64,000 nucleotides of DNA from contig NZ_BEWA01000009.1 in NCBI RefSeq assembly GCF_003112535.1, positions 248,001 to 312,000 on the forward strand, in the 5' to 3' direction. Of this stretch, positions 1 to 8,654 are shown piece after piece. The DNA comes from Streptomyces rishiriensis. Lineage in GTDB: Bacteria > Actinomycetota > Actinomycetes > Streptomycetales > Streptomycetaceae. Every line of letters begins with the position of its first letter. Within the stretch, counting starts at the first letter, position 1. Position numbers and translations under genes: made by a program. The notes beneath the pieces are model-generated. The model was not told the DNA's origin and did no database searches. It saw nothing but the letters and a program-made list of their open reading frames with translations.

Positions 1-726
1 ATGCCGCGCGGCCGGCAGGGCGAGCGTGTGGGGGAGCTGCTCGACCTCGTCGGGCTGCCGGGCGCGGCCGGACGGGCCGTGGCCTCGCTCTCCGGCGGTG
101 AGCAGCAGCGGGTGGCGCTGGCCAGAGCCCTCGCGCCGCGCCCCCGGCTGCTGATGCTCGACGAGCCGTTCGGTCAGCTCGACCGGTCGCTGCGCGAGCG
201 GCTGGTCGTCGAACTGCGCGAGCTCTTCGGCAGGTTGGGGACCACCGTGCTGGCGGTCACCCATGACCAGGGCGAGGCGTTCGCGCTGGCCGACCGGGTC
301 GTGGTGATGCGGGACGGCCGCATCGCCCAGTCCGGTACGCCGCTCGAGGTCTGGCAGCGGCCGGCGGACGCGTTCGTGGCCCGCTTCCTCGGCTTCGACA
401 ACGTGGTGGAGGCCACCGTCACGGGCGAGGTCGCGGTCACGCCGTGGGGCAAGACTCCGGTGCCGGCCGGGTCCGGCCAGGGGACGCGGACCCTGCTCGT
501 CCGGCCGGCGGGCGTGCGCCTGGGCGCCGCGGACGACGGGCTGCGCTGCACGGTCGCCGCCCGCACCTTCCGGGGCACGCATGTCGCCTTGCGCCTCCAG
601 CCGGAGGGCGCACCGAGGCTGGAGGCAGCGTGCACGCTGCGCGACGCGCCGGAGGTCGGGAGCGTGGTGGGGGTGTCCTTCGACCCGGCCGAAACCGTGG
701 TGCTGAACCGAACCGCCGGACCCTAG
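1..726 (+). CDS. ABC transporter ATP-binding protein (5' end outside window)
   Basis: This is the C-terminal part of an importer-type ABC ATPase, energising uptake at the inner face of the membrane. The signature LSGGEQQR, the Walker B stretch LLMLDEP, the D-loop and the switch histidine in VTHDQGEA are present. The Walker A motif and Q-loop are missing because the reading frame is open at the left edge, so the first ATG is probably internal. The last 110 residues resemble the regulatory (TOBE-like) tail of Fe3+ or thiamine-type importers; the substrate cannot be decided. The next gene begins almost at the stop codon, but its product does not suggest a shared function. Confidence 0.85.
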   Translation: MPRGRQGERVGELLDLVGLPGAAGRAVASLSGGEQQRVALARALAPRPRLLMLDEPFGQLDRSLRERLVVELRELFGRLGTTVLAVTHDQGEAFALADRVVVMRDGRIAQSGTPLEVWQRPADAFVARFLGFDNVVEATVTGEVAVTPWGKTPVPAGSGQGTRTLLVRPAGVRLGAADDGLRCTVAARTFRGTHVALRLQPEGAPRLEAACTLRDAPEVGSVVGVSFDPAETVVLNRTAGP

Positions 727-736
727 GGTGCTCGGT

Positions 737-1573
737 ATGACTGTTCTCGCGCATGACCGGTACTGTGACGAAATCGCCCATCAGGTCGGTGAGTTGAGGA
801 CGGTTGTGACCTCCGGGGCGGCTCTGGCGGCGACCGTGCCGACCTGCCCCGACTGGTCGCTGGAGCAGCTTGTGCGGCACATGGGCGGCGCCCTGCGCTG
901 GGTGGACGCGCTGGTGCGGACGCGGGCGCAGGAGAACATCCCGGACGAGCGGATCCCGCTGCTCGGCGGACCGGACGAGGTGGGCGACGCGGCCGCGCTC
1001 GACGCCTGGCTCGCGGAGAGCGGTGAACTGGTCGTCGGCGCGCTGCGCGAGGCCGGCCCGGACACGAAGGTGTGGGGCTGGGCCGGAGTGCCCGACAGCG
1101 GCTTCTGGGCGCGCCGGATGACCCACGAGATCACCGTGCACCGCGCCGACGCCGCGCTCGCCGCCGGACTGCCCTACGAGGTCGCGCCGGACGTGGCCGC
1201 CGACGCCGTGGACGAGTGGCTGCAGCTCGTGCGGTGGGCGCAGCGCAACGAGCCGCACGCGGCGGCCGGGGAGCTGCTCGTCAGGGGCCGCACGATCCAG
1301 CTGGACGCCACGGACGCACCCGCCGAGCCGGGCGCGGTGCGAGACGCGACGGCGGTCCCCCGGGCCGGGACGTGGGGCAGGGTGGTCGAACTCACCGAGC
1401 AGGGCGTCGAATGGCGCCCCGGCCACGAGGAGACGACCGTCGCCCTGCGCGGCCCGCTCACCTCCGTGCTGCTCGCCTTCTACGGTCGGCTGCCGTTGGA
1501 CGGTCCCGGGCTGGAGGTGCTCGGCGAGCGCGAGGTGCTGGAGTTCTGGCTGGAGAAGGCGACGTTCGGCTGA
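737..1573 (+). CDS. Maleylpyruvate isomerase-family mycothiol-dependent enzyme
   Basis: A 278-residue protein of the actinobacterial mycothiol-dependent maleylpyruvate isomerase (DinB-like) family. The N-terminal four-helix bundle has the family pattern VPTCPDWSLEQLVRHMGG, with a histidine that in relatives binds a divalent metal; a second candidate ligand lies in MTHEITVHRAD near residue 135. The last 80 residues look like the family's small C-terminal domain. Members catalyse varied mycothiol-dependent reactions and most Streptomyces paralogues have no known substrate, so only the family is assigned. A GTG nine bases upstream (728) is in frame; the ATG was preferred. The gene ends at a strong palindrome shared with the convergent gene. 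Confidence 0.82.
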   Translation: MTVLAHDRYCDEIAHQVGELRTVVTSGAALAATVPTCPDWSLEQLVRHMGGALRWVDALVRTRAQENIPDERIPLLGGPDEVGDAAALDAWLAESGELVVGALREAGPDTKVWGWAGVPDSGFWARRMTHEITVHRADAALAAGLPYEVAPDVAADAVDEWLQLVRWAQRNEPHAAAGELLVRGRTIQLDATDAPAEPGAVRDATAVPRAGTWGRVVELTEQGVEWRPGHEETTVALRGPLTSVLLAFYGRLPLDGPGLEVLGEREVLEFWLEKATFG

Positions 1574-1584
1574 GTCACGCGCGG

Positions 1585-1614
1585 ACGGCCCGCCCCCGAT
1601 CGGGGGCGGGCCGT
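1585..1614. terminator. Bidirectional terminator palindrome
   Basis: A perfect 15+15 palindrome (ACGGCCCGCCCCCGA and its complement) centred on GATC sits between two convergent genes. Its symmetry suits termination from both sides. There is no strong T-tract, which is usual for Streptomyces terminators. Confidence 0.75.
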
Positions 1615-1646
1615 GATGTTCGCTTCGTGGTGGGCGGGCGTGGGGG

Positions 1647-2381
1647 TCAGCGGTGGCTGGCTCCGCGGCGGCGCATCCCGAAGAACACCGCGCCGCCGCC
1701 GACGACGACCAGGACGGCCGCGATGCCGACGATCAGGCCGGTGTTGGAGTTGGCGCCGGTCTCGGCGAGGTTGGACTCCTGGGCCGCGGGCGACGGGGCG
1801 TTGCTCGCGGGTGCCGGGGGTGCGGCGGTGTCGCCCGACGAGTCGGACGGGGACGGCGACGGGGTGGCCGTCCCGGCCGGCGGCGCAGCGGTCTGCGACG
1901 ACGACGAGGAAGGCGTCGACGACGGCGTCGAGGACGGGGTGGTCGTCGGGATCGACGTGTCGTCGGCCGCGCAGGCCTTGGACGGCGTGGTCACGTTCGG
2001 GGTGATGTCGGCGTCGACGAGCGTCTTCTTGCCCTTGACGGCCACGACGTGGACCCGGTACTCGGCGTTCGGCTCCCAGTCCTCGGCGAAGGAGACGGCG
2101 ACGCCCTTCTTCGAGCCGGTGACCGTCTGTTCCTTGCCGACCTGCCGGAGGTCGGCGCCGTTGTTCTCGAGGAAGACGGTGACGACGGCCGGGACGTGCG
2201 TGGCGTCCTTGTCCGTGACGGTGATGACGCCCTTCGTGCCGTCACAGGCGGCAGCGGCGGAGAACTCGGTGATGTCGCAGGCCAGCGCGGTGCCGGAGGC
2301 GCTGAGCGCAAGGGCTGCGGAGGCGGCGGTGACACCGAGCATGCGCACCGAACGGGCGGCGGTACGGCGGGAAAGGGACAC
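1647..2381 (-). CDS. LAETG-anchored cell-surface protein
   Basis: A 244-residue secreted protein with a typical Streptomyces sortase substrate layout. A Sec signal peptide (basic N-terminus, hydrophobic core, cleavage near ALA-CD) precedes a globular domain of about 110 residues with four cysteines. A long Thr/Ser/Pro-rich linker (about residues 140-205) would span the wall. Then come LAETG, a hydrophobic helix (LIVGIAAVLVVVGGGAVFF) and the basic tail RRRGASHR. LAxTG is the motif recognised by class E sortases. The function of the globular domain is unknown. The start is GTG, preceded by AAAGGAC. A plausible housekeeping promoter lies about 100 bases upstream. Confidence 0.85.
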   Translation of the reverse strand: MSLSRRTAARSVRMLGVTAASAALALSASGTALACDITEFSAAAACDGTKGVITVTDKDATHVPAVVTVFLENNGADLRQVGKEQTVTGSKKGVAVSFAEDWEPNAEYRVHVVAVKGKKTLVDADITPNVTTPSKACAADDTSIPTTTPSSTPSSTPSSSSSQTAAPPAGTATPSPSPSDSSGDTAAPPAPASNAPSPAAQESNLAETGANSNTGLIVGIAAVLVVVGGGAVFFGMRRRGASHR

Positions 2382-2478
2382 GTTTGTCCTTTACGGGAAG
2401 CGCAACTGCGGGGGGTGGAGGGGGAGATGGCGCCCCCGGGTGAGCCGAGTGCGTCACCATCCCCAGCAGGCTCACAGG

Positions 2479-2506
2479 TCTATAAGCGTTTCATAAGCAG
2501 TGTCAA
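2479..2506 (-). promoter_or_regulatory. Sigma-70 type promoter of the LAETG protein gene
   Basis: Reading leftwards, a perfect -35 TTGACA (2506-2501) and a -10 TATAGA (2484-2479) are separated by 16 bases. This lies in a locally AT-rich patch about 100 bases ahead of the GTG start, giving a leader of roughly 90 nt. It is an HrdB-type promoter by sequence only. Confidence 0.65.
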
Positions 2507-2544
2507 TGCGGAGACTCCTCTGAGCGGTTGGCTTTGCCCGCTTA

Positions 2545-3672
2545 TTAACCACCGAGACGTTTCAGGGCCGCCGGCGCCTCCTCGATCCGGTCAACCAGGG
2601 CGATACGGGACTCCATCGACCGCTCCCGGGCGAGGGACCGCAGGAGCGGCCAGGCCGGCAGGCGTTCCGTCCAGTGCGCACGGTCCACCAGCACCATCGG
2701 CGTCGGCTCGCCCCGCGACTCGTAGTAGTTGGGCGTCGTGTTGTCGAAGATCTCCTGGACGGTCCCGGCGGCGCCCGGCAGGAACACCACGCCCGCCGTG
2801 CAGCGGGCCAACAGGCCGTCCTCGCGGGTGGCGTTGGAGAAGTACTTGGCGATGTGCGCGGCGAACGGGTTCGGCGGCTCGTGGCCGTAGAACCAGGTGG
2901 GGACGGCGACCGAGGGCCCGCCGCCGGGCCAGTTCGCGCGGACCTCGAAGGCGGCCCGCGCCCAGTCGGTGACCGAGGGCGTGAACTTCGGCGCCTTCGC
3001 GAGGATCCGCAGGGCCTCGGTGAGCATCCCGGCGTCGAAGGGCGCCGTGTACGCGCCGAGGTTGGCCGCCTCCATGGCGCCCGGTCCGCCGCCCGTGGCC
3101 ACCGTCAGTCCGGCGCGGGCCAGTTCACGGCCGAGCCGGGCCGCCCCGGCGTACTCCTCGGTGCCGCGCGCCATCGCGTGACCGCCCATCACGCCCACCA
3201 CGGGCGCGCCGGCGAGCAGTTCGTCGAGGGCGTCCGAGACGGCGTCGTCGTGGATCGAGCGGAGCATCGAGCCGAAGATGTCGCCGTCCGCCTTCGTGCG
3301 CTGGAACCAGGCGTACGTCCGGGCGTCCGGGGTCGCCTCGTACCCCTCGTCGAGGGACGCGAACAACTCGTCAGGGGAGTAGACGCGGCCGCGGTACGGG
3401 TCGAAGGGCAGGCCCGGCACGGGCGGGAAGACCAGAGCGCCGCCGGCACGCGCACGGGCGGCGGCCGCCGGGTCCATCGGGCAGCCGAGGAAGACGGCGC
3501 CCGAGGTGTCGACCGAGAGCAGGGCGTCCGTACGGTCCGTCAGGTCGACGGACTGGACGCGGAAGTGGGAGAGCGTGCCGTGAGCGGCGACCACCTCGTC
3601 GAACTCGGCGAGGGACTCGATCTCACGGTCGTGGGAACCGTCGAACGGCTGGGCGGGTGTCGTCGGATGCAC
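2545..3672 (-). CDS. LOG-family Rossmann-fold nucleotide-binding protein
   Basis: A 375-residue protein of the LOG / lysine-decarboxylase-like superfamily, related to cytokinin-activating nucleoside-5'-monophosphate phosphoribohydrolases. The conserved glycine-rich loop TGGGPGAMEAAN and the second motif, normally PGGxGTxxE and here LPGAAGTVQEIFD, are both recognisable. It is longer than plain LOG proteins (about 190 residues), with about 130 extra N-terminal residues. Substituting one glycine by alanine in the second motif leaves catalysis uncertain. The start is a GTG; the gene stands alone between the surface protein and a VOC protein, all on the same strand. Confidence 0.8.
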   Translation of the reverse strand: MHPTTPAQPFDGSHDREIESLAEFDEVVAAHGTLSHFRVQSVDLTDRTDALLSVDTSGAVFLGCPMDPAAAARARAGGALVFPPVPGLPFDPYRGRVYSPDELFASLDEGYEATPDARTYAWFQRTKADGDIFGSMLRSIHDDAVSDALDELLAGAPVVGVMGGHAMARGTEEYAGAARLGRELARAGLTVATGGGPGAMEAANLGAYTAPFDAGMLTEALRILAKAPKFTPSVTDWARAAFEVRANWPGGGPSVAVPTWFYGHEPPNPFAAHIAKYFSNATREDGLLARCTAGVVFLPGAAGTVQEIFDNTTPNYYESRGEPTPMVLVDRAHWTERLPAWPLLRSLARERSMESRIALVDRIEEAPAALKRLGG

Positions 3673-3750
3673 CCGCCCATGCTAGGCACCGCCCCACCGG
3701 CGATCGGAGCCGTCCCCGGATTCCGTCCCCCGGAACGGCCTCGGCGCCGG

Positions 3751-4170
3751 TCAGCCCTGGACGGCCGACGGGTCCATCCAGACGACCTCCCAGGTGTGGC
3801 CGTCGAGGTCGTCGAAGGAGCGGCCGTACATGAAGCCGTGGTCCTGGGTGTCGCCGCTCGGCGAACCGCCCAGCGCGAGCGCCCGGTCGACCAGCTCGTC
3901 GACCTTCTCGCGGCTCGGCGCGCTCAGCGCGATCAGCACCTCGCTGGTGGTGGCGGAGTCCGCGATCTCCTTCTTGGTGAAGGTCGAGTAGAACGGCTTG
4001 GTGAGCAGCATCGCGACGATCGTGTCGCTGATCACCACGGAGGCGGCGTTGTCGTCGCTGAACTGCGGGTTGATCGAGTAGCCGAGCTCCGTGAAGAACT
4101 TCTTCGAGGCGTCGAGGTCGTTCACGGGCAGGTTCACGAAGATCATCTGCTGGTAGGCCGAGGTGCTCAT
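3751..4170 (-). CDS. VOC-superfamily (glyoxalase/bleomycin-resistance-like) protein
   Basis: A compact 139-residue VOC protein with paired beta-alpha-beta-beta-beta units. It opens with IFVNLPVNDLDASKKFFTEL and closes with DLDGHTWEVVW, both typical of the subgroup often misnamed 'glyoxalase' or lactoylglutathione lyase-like. Reaction and ligand are unknown; resistance, epimerisation or dioxygenase roles occur in the superfamily. An upstream in-frame extension is open, but the ATG at 4170 is preferred because GGGAGA sits 6 bases ahead of it and the protein then begins right at the fold. Confidence 0.8.
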   Translation of the reverse strand: MSTSAYQQMIFVNLPVNDLDASKKFFTELGYSINPQFSDDNAASVVISDTIVAMLLTKPFYSTFTKKEIADSATTSEVLIALSAPSREKVDELVDRALALGGSPSGDTQDHGFMYGRSFDDLDGHTWEVVWMDPSAVQG

Positions 4171-4264
4171 CTGGTCTCTCCCGGAGGATCGCTGCCGCTG
4201 GGTGCGTTGTCGTGGGGGTAGACCGGGGCGCCGCCCGGAACTCATCGGCCCGGGAAGATATTTT

Positions 4265-4339
4265 CCGCACCGCTCGCTTCCGCACCGCTCGCTTCCGCAC
4301 CGCTCTCTTTCGCGCCGGTCTCTTCTGCGTCGCTGTCCG
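4265..4339. repeat. 15-bp tandem repeat, about five decaying copies
   Basis: The unit CCGCACCGCTCGCTT is repeated exactly at 4265 and 4280, with one mismatch at 4295 and progressively more at 4310 and 4325. It fills the gap between the ABC permease stop and the VOC gene. The period is a multiple of three, but no gene is assigned here. Confidence 0.8.
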
Positions 4340-4359
4340 CCGTGCGGCGCGGGAGCGCT

Positions 4360-5772
4360 TCAGCGCATCAGCGGGAGGGCCGCCAGTTCGGCCACGGCCA
4401 GGGTGAGCGGGACGAAGAGCGTCAGCAGGGCCCCCGTGCGCAGGGCGGCGGCGCTGCGGAGCGTCCTGGCCGGGGCGCCGAGGCGTAGGAGGGCGGCCGT
4501 GGTGTCGGCGCGGGACTGCCTGGCCTCCACGGCCGCGGTCAGCAGCGTGGCGAGGGTGCAGCCGGCCACGACCAGGGCGCCGAGGATGGTGAGCGGGCCG
4601 AAGGAGGGGTCGGCGGGGTCGTACAGCCGGGCCATCGTGAACGCGCCGGAGGCCACCGCGCAGACCACGCCCAGCGGACGGCCGATGCGGGAGGCCTCCT
4701 GCATCAGTCCGCGGCCCGCGAGGAGACGCAGGGCGCCGGGGCGGGCCGCCTGCAGCAGACGGCCGCACAGGTGGGTGAGGCCGGGGCCGGCGAGCGCGAG
4801 GCCCACGGCGGTGAGCGTCCAGCCCAGCAGGACGGCGGCGGGGCCGGTGGGCAGGCCCCCGGGGAGGGGCAGCCCGCCGACGTCGGGGCCGCGGTCGGCG
4901 TACGCCTCCACGGCCAGACCGACGGCCAGCAGGGCCGTGCCCCAGGGGAGGGCGGTGGGGTCGGGGGCCGGGACGTCCCGCGCCGGTGGGACGCCCTGGG
5001 GCGCCGAACCGTTCACGGCGCTCGGGGCCGTCTCCCCGAGGGCGCCGTCGGCCGGGGCGGGGAGCGCGCCGTCCGGGGGCGAGGACGCGCCGTCCGCTTC
5101 GGCGGACGGCGCCGGTGCGGTCCCGGCGGCACGGCCGGCGAGGGGACGGACCGCGCGGCTGCCGAATCTGCCGTACGCGCCGAACGTCTCTCCCGGCCCC
5201 GTCGTCGCGTACGCCCCGAACCGGCCGAACATCCGTGGCGCCGTCCGGGCCGCCACCCGTGCGTCCCGGGGGCGCAGCATCAGCACCACCGCGACCGACG
5301 AGGACACCGGCGCGAGGGTCAGCAGGGTCAGGGCGGCCGGCCACGGCAGCGGGCGGCCGGCCGCCAGGAAGTCCCTGGCCGCTCCGTCGAAGGGCATGCC
5401 CGTCAGGTCTCCGCGCAGATGGAGGAAGAACAGCAGCGCCAGCATGGAGCCGAGCAGCGTCGACAGGGCCGTCGTCATCGCCGAGACGGCCATCAGACGG
5501 GCCGGGCCCAGGCCGATCGCCGCCAGCCCTGGGCGGGGCCGGGTGCCGGGGTCGGTGCGGGCCACCGCCAGAGCGAGGTGGACGGTCGCGGCCAGCGGGA
5601 CCACGCACCAGGCCAGCCGGATCGCGGACGCCGCCGGAGCCTCGGGGTGGGTCAGGGCGTGGCCGAGGGTGCTCAGCAGGAGGAACCCGGTGCCCGCCGA
5701 CGCCGCCGCCACCAGCAGACGGCGCAGCTGGACGGCGGGACGGGCGCTGCGGGTCAGACGGAGAGCGAGCAC
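4360..5772 (-). CDS. FtsX-type ABC transporter permease
   Basis: About 470 residues with at least eight hydrophobic segments: one near the N-terminus, several between residues 45 and 165, and more in the second half. The topology fits a permease of the MacB/FtsX exporter superfamily. A low-complexity Pro/Ala/Gly loop (about residues 180-260) separates the halves. The GTG at 5772 overlaps the end of the ATPase gene by 19 bases and is preceded by AAGGCCGGGGGG, so the two are translationally linked. Such pairs export peptides, lipids or antibiotics or act in cell-envelope stress; no substrate can be named. It is somewhat short for a double-repeat member. Confidence 0.78.
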   Translation of the reverse strand: MLALRLTRSARPAVQLRRLLVAAASAGTGFLLLSTLGHALTHPEAPAASAIRLAWCVVPLAATVHLALAVARTDPGTRPRPGLAAIGLGPARLMAVSAMTTALSTLLGSMLALLFFLHLRGDLTGMPFDGAARDFLAAGRPLPWPAALTLLTLAPVSSSVAVVLMLRPRDARVAARTAPRMFGRFGAYATTGPGETFGAYGRFGSRAVRPLAGRAAGTAPAPSAEADGASSPPDGALPAPADGALGETAPSAVNGSAPQGVPPARDVPAPDPTALPWGTALLAVGLAVEAYADRGPDVGGLPLPGGLPTGPAAVLLGWTLTAVGLALAGPGLTHLCGRLLQAARPGALRLLAGRGLMQEASRIGRPLGVVCAVASGAFTMARLYDPADPSFGPLTILGALVVAGCTLATLLTAAVEARQSRADTTAALLRLGAPARTLRSAAALRTGALLTLFVPLTLAVAELAALPLMR

Positions 5773-6497
5773 GCCGCCCCCCGGCCTTCCGACTCCGTGA
5801 CCGGGGGCAGGTGGACCGTCTTGACCCGGCGTCCGTCCAGCAGCGCCACCGTGCGGTCGGCGAGGGCCGCCGTCTCCGCGTCGTGGGTGGCCAGGACCAC
5901 CGTGATGCCGTGTGAGCGGGCGGCCGTCGTCAGGGTGCGCAGGACGTGGGCCCGGTCCGCCCGGTGCAGGGGGGCCGTCGGCTCGTCCGCGAACAGGACC
6001 GAGGGGGCCGGCGCCAGGGCGCGGGTGATGCAGACCCGCTGGCGCTCGGCCTGGGTGAGCTCGTGCGGGCGGCAGTGCGAGCGGTCGCCGATGTCCAGGC
6101 GCTCCAGCCATTCCAGCGCGGCGGCCTTGGCCCGGCGACGGCCGGTGCCGCGCAGCATCAGGGGGAGGGCCGCGTTCTCCCAGACGCTGAGTTCGGGGAC
6201 GAGGAGCGGTGCCGGGTCGATCCAGCCGAAGCGGTCGCGGCGCAGCCGTTCGCGGGCCGTCGGACCCATCGTGTGCACGGGCGCGCTGTTGAACCAGACC
6301 TCGCCGCGCTGGGCGGACGCCAGGCCCGACAGACAGCGCAGCAACGTCGTCTTGCCGCTGCCGCGTGGTCCGCCGACGGCCAGGATCTCGCCCTCCCGCA
6401 CACCCAGCGAGACCCCGCTCAGCCCGGGGGAGCCGTCGGGGTGCGAGAAGTGCAGGGAGCGTGCCCAGAGCACGTCGTTGTCCGGCGGGGCCTCCAT
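5754..6497 (-). CDS. ABC transporter ATP-binding protein (exporter type)
   Basis: A 247-residue ATPase partner of the downstream permease. Walker A is GGPRGSGKTTLLR, Walker B is SVLFADEPT and the H-loop is ATHDAETA. The signature motif is degenerate: LTQAERQR replaces LSGGQxQR. The LolD/MacB-like length and gene order suggest one exporter made of this protein and the permease. The start at 6497 gives the expected N-terminus before the first strand (LWARSLHFSHPDG). A 190-bp gap separates it from the aminotransferase gene upstream, so it probably has its own promoter. Confidence 0.85.
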   Translation of the reverse strand: MEAPPDNDVLWARSLHFSHPDGSPGLSGVSLGVREGEILAVGGPRGSGKTTLLRCLSGLASAQRGEVWFNSAPVHTMGPTARERLRRDRFGWIDPAPLLVPELSVWENAALPLMLRGTGRRRAKAAALEWLERLDIGDRSHCRPHELTQAERQRVCITRALAPAPSVLFADEPTAPLHRADRAHVLRTLTTAARSHGITVVLATHDAETAALADRTVALLDGRRVKTVHLPPVTESEGRGAACSLSV

Positions 6498-6669
6498 GGG
6501 CGTACACCTCGGTTCAGATCTGTGGTTCCCGTGCCGTTCCCCCGTGCGGGGGAACGAAGGCAGGGCCGATCGGTCACTGGCACGCTAAGGAGGCGAGAGC
6601 GGGCATCCGGACAGCACGCGGCCCCGGGCCGCCGTTTCTCACTCGAACGGTCGACACCGGGGCCGGTGT

Positions 6670-6683
6670 TGATCAGCTGATCA
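6670..6683. promoter_or_regulatory. 14-bp perfect palindrome TGATCAGCTGATCA
   Basis: This lies just beyond the aminotransferase stop codon and about 170 bp upstream of the ABC ATPase start. It could be an operator for the ABC pair or part of a terminator. There is no loop, so an operator is slightly more likely. Confidence 0.4.
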
Positions 6684-6691
6684 GGCTGACG

Positions 6692-8056
6692 TCACAGCTT
6701 CGTCCACGCCTCCGTCAGCGTGGCGCGCAGGATCTGCTCGATCTCGTCGAACGTCTCCTGGTTGGAGATCAGCGGCGGGGCGAGCTGGACGACCGGGTCG
6801 CCGCGGTCGTCGGCACGGCAGTACAGGCCGTTGTCGTACAGCGCCTTGGAGAGGAAGCCGTACAGGACGCGCTCGGTCTCCTCGGCGTCGAACGACTCCT
6901 TCGTGGCCTTGTCCTTCACCAGCTCGATGCCGTAGAAGAAGCCGTTGCCGCGGACGTCGCCGACGATCGGCAGGTCGTGCAGCTTCTCCAGGGTCGAGCG
7001 GAACGCGTCCTCGTTGTCCAGCACGTGCTGGGTGAGGTTCTCGCGTTCGAACAGGTCGAGGTTGGCCAGGCCCACGGCCGCGGACACCGGGTGGCCGCCG
7101 AAGGTGTAGCCGTGCAGGAAGGTGTTGTCGCCCTTGTAGAACGGCTCGGCCAGCCTGTCGCTGATGATGCAGGCGCCGATCGGGGAGTAGCCCGAGGTCA
7201 TGCCCTTGGCGCAGGTGATCATGTCCGGGACGTAGCCGAACTTGTCGCAGGCGAACATCGTGCCGAGGCGGCCGAAGGCGCAGATGACCTCGTCCGAGAC
7301 GAGCAGCACGTCGTACTGGTCGCAGATCTCGCGCACCCGCCGGAAGTAGCCGGGCGGGGGCGGGAAGCAGCCGCCGGCGTTCTGGACCGGCTCCAGGAAG
7401 ACCGCCGCGACGGTGTCCGGGCCCTCGAAGAGGATCTGCTGCTCGATCTGGTCGGCGGCCCAGCGGCCGAAGGCCTCGGGGTCGTCGCCGAAGAGCGGGG
7501 CGCGGTAGATGTTGGTGTTCGGCACCTTGTGCGCGCCCGGGACGAGCGGCTCGAAGGGGGCCTTCAGGGCCGGCAGCCCGGTGATGGACAGGGCGCCCTG
7601 CGGGGTGCCGTGATAGGCGACCGCGCGGGAGATGACCTTGTACTTGGTCGGCTTGCCCTGCAGCTTGAAGTACTGCTTGGCGAGCTTCCAGGCGGTCTCG
7701 ACGGCCTCTCCGCCGCCGGTGGTGAAGAAGACCTTGTTCAGGTCGCCCGGCGCGTGGTCGGCCAGACGCTCCGCCAGCTCCACGGCCTTGGGGTGGGCGT
7801 AGGACCAGACCGGGAAGAACGCGAGCTCCTGCGCCTGCTTGAAGGCCGCCTCGGCGAGCTCCACGCGGCCGTGGCCCGCCTGGACCACGAACAGGCCCGC
7901 GAGACCGTCGAGGTAGCGCTTGCCCTTGTCGTCGTAGATGTAGGTGCCCTCGCCCCGGACGATGGTCGGGACCGGCGAGTTCTCGTACGAGGACATGCGG
8001 GTGAAGTGCATCCACAGGTGGTCGTACGCGGTGCGGCTGAGGTCCTTGGTGCTCAC
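6692..8056 (-). CDS. Class III (omega) aminotransferase, probable putrescine/diamine:pyruvate type
   Basis: A 454-residue PLP-dependent fold-type I aminotransferase. It shows the class III signatures FTTGGGEAVETAWK, VSDEVICAFGRLG with the PLP-binding aspartate, and ITCAKGMTSGYSP with the Schiff-base lysine at about K284. The family moves the terminal amino group of diamines, GABA or beta-alanine to pyruvate or 2-oxoglutarate. Beside an Lrp regulator and a gamma-aminobutyraldehyde dehydrogenase, its likely role is putrescine to 4-aminobutyraldehyde. The GTG start lies 19 bases after the Lrp stop, so the two form an operon. GAGGA about 10 bases upstream is the candidate ribosome-binding site. 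Confidence 0.88.
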   Translation of the reverse strand: MSTKDLSRTAYDHLWMHFTRMSSYENSPVPTIVRGEGTYIYDDKGKRYLDGLAGLFVVQAGHGRVELAEAAFKQAQELAFFPVWSYAHPKAVELAERLADHAPGDLNKVFFTTGGGEAVETAWKLAKQYFKLQGKPTKYKVISRAVAYHGTPQGALSITGLPALKAPFEPLVPGAHKVPNTNIYRAPLFGDDPEAFGRWAADQIEQQILFEGPDTVAAVFLEPVQNAGGCFPPPPGYFRRVREICDQYDVLLVSDEVICAFGRLGTMFACDKFGYVPDMITCAKGMTSGYSPIGACIISDRLAEPFYKGDNTFLHGYTFGGHPVSAAVGLANLDLFERENLTQHVLDNEDAFRSTLEKLHDLPIVGDVRGNGFFYGIELVKDKATKESFDAEETERVLYGFLSKALYDNGLYCRADDRGDPVVQLAPPLISNQETFDEIEQILRATLTEAWTKL

Positions 8057-8085
8057 GGTTATCGGGTCCTCACGGTTATCGGGTT
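8053..8085. repeat. 17-bp tandem duplication at the regulator/aminotransferase junction
   Basis: TCACGGTTATCGGGT occurs at 8053 and again at 8070. One copy carries the aminotransferase start region and the other the Lrp stop codon. On the transcribed strand the duplication supplies GTGAGGA ahead of the real GTG start. Confidence 0.7.
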
Positions 8086-8594
8086 CCCCACATGTAGGTC
8101 TGCTTCTTCAGCTTCAGGTAGACGAAGCTCTCGGTGGAGCGCACGCCGGGCAGGGCGCGCATGCGTTTGTTGATGACGTCGAGCAGGTGGTCGTCGTCCT
8201 CGCAGACGATCTCGGCGAGGATGTCGAACGAGCCCGCCGTCATCACCACGTACTCGACCTCCGGCATGGCGGTCAGCGCGTCGGCGATGGACTCGACGTC
8301 CCCCTCGACGTTGATCCCGACCATCGCCTGACGGCGGAAGCCCACGGTGAGCGGGTCCGTGACGGCGACGATCTGCATCACGCCCTGGTCGAGCAGCTTC
8401 TGGACGCGCTGGCGCACGGCCGCCTCGGACAGGCCCACGGCCTTGCCGATCGCGGCGTACGGCCGACGGCCGTCCTCCTGCAACTGCTCGATGATGGCGA
8501 GGCTCACGGCATCCAGGTGAGGGGTGCTGCCGTTCCTGGACTCGCGGGAGTCCCTGTGCTCTGCGCTTCGACTGGCCACGGCCACACTGTGCAC
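8076..8594 (-). CDS. Lrp/AsnC-family transcriptional regulator
   Basis: About 172 residues. An N-terminal helix-turn-helix (residues about 23-70, including LQEDGRRPYAAIGKAVGLSE) is followed by an alphabeta RAM ligand-binding domain (GINVEGD to SFVYLKLKKQTYMWG). Lrp/AsnC proteins are octameric feast/famine regulators that sense amino acids or related amines. It is cotranscribed with the aminotransferase and divergent from the aldehyde dehydrogenase, so control of both by an amine or amino acid is a fair inference. GTG at 8594 is chosen; a TTG at 8615 and a GTG at 8585 are alternatives, none with a strong ribosome-binding site. Confidence 0.87.
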   Translation of the reverse strand: MHSVAVASRSAEHRDSRESRNGSTPHLDAVSLAIIEQLQEDGRRPYAAIGKAVGLSEAAVRQRVQKLLDQGVMQIVAVTDPLTVGFRRQAMVGINVEGDVESIADALTAMPEVEYVVMTAGSFDILAEIVCEDDDHLLDVINKRMRALPGVRSTESFVYLKLKKQTYMWGTR

Positions 8595-8654
8595 GACGTC
8601 TCGACAGTTCCGCAAGGTCGAGGCGATGAAATTCGTTGTTTACGTGTGTGAGAT

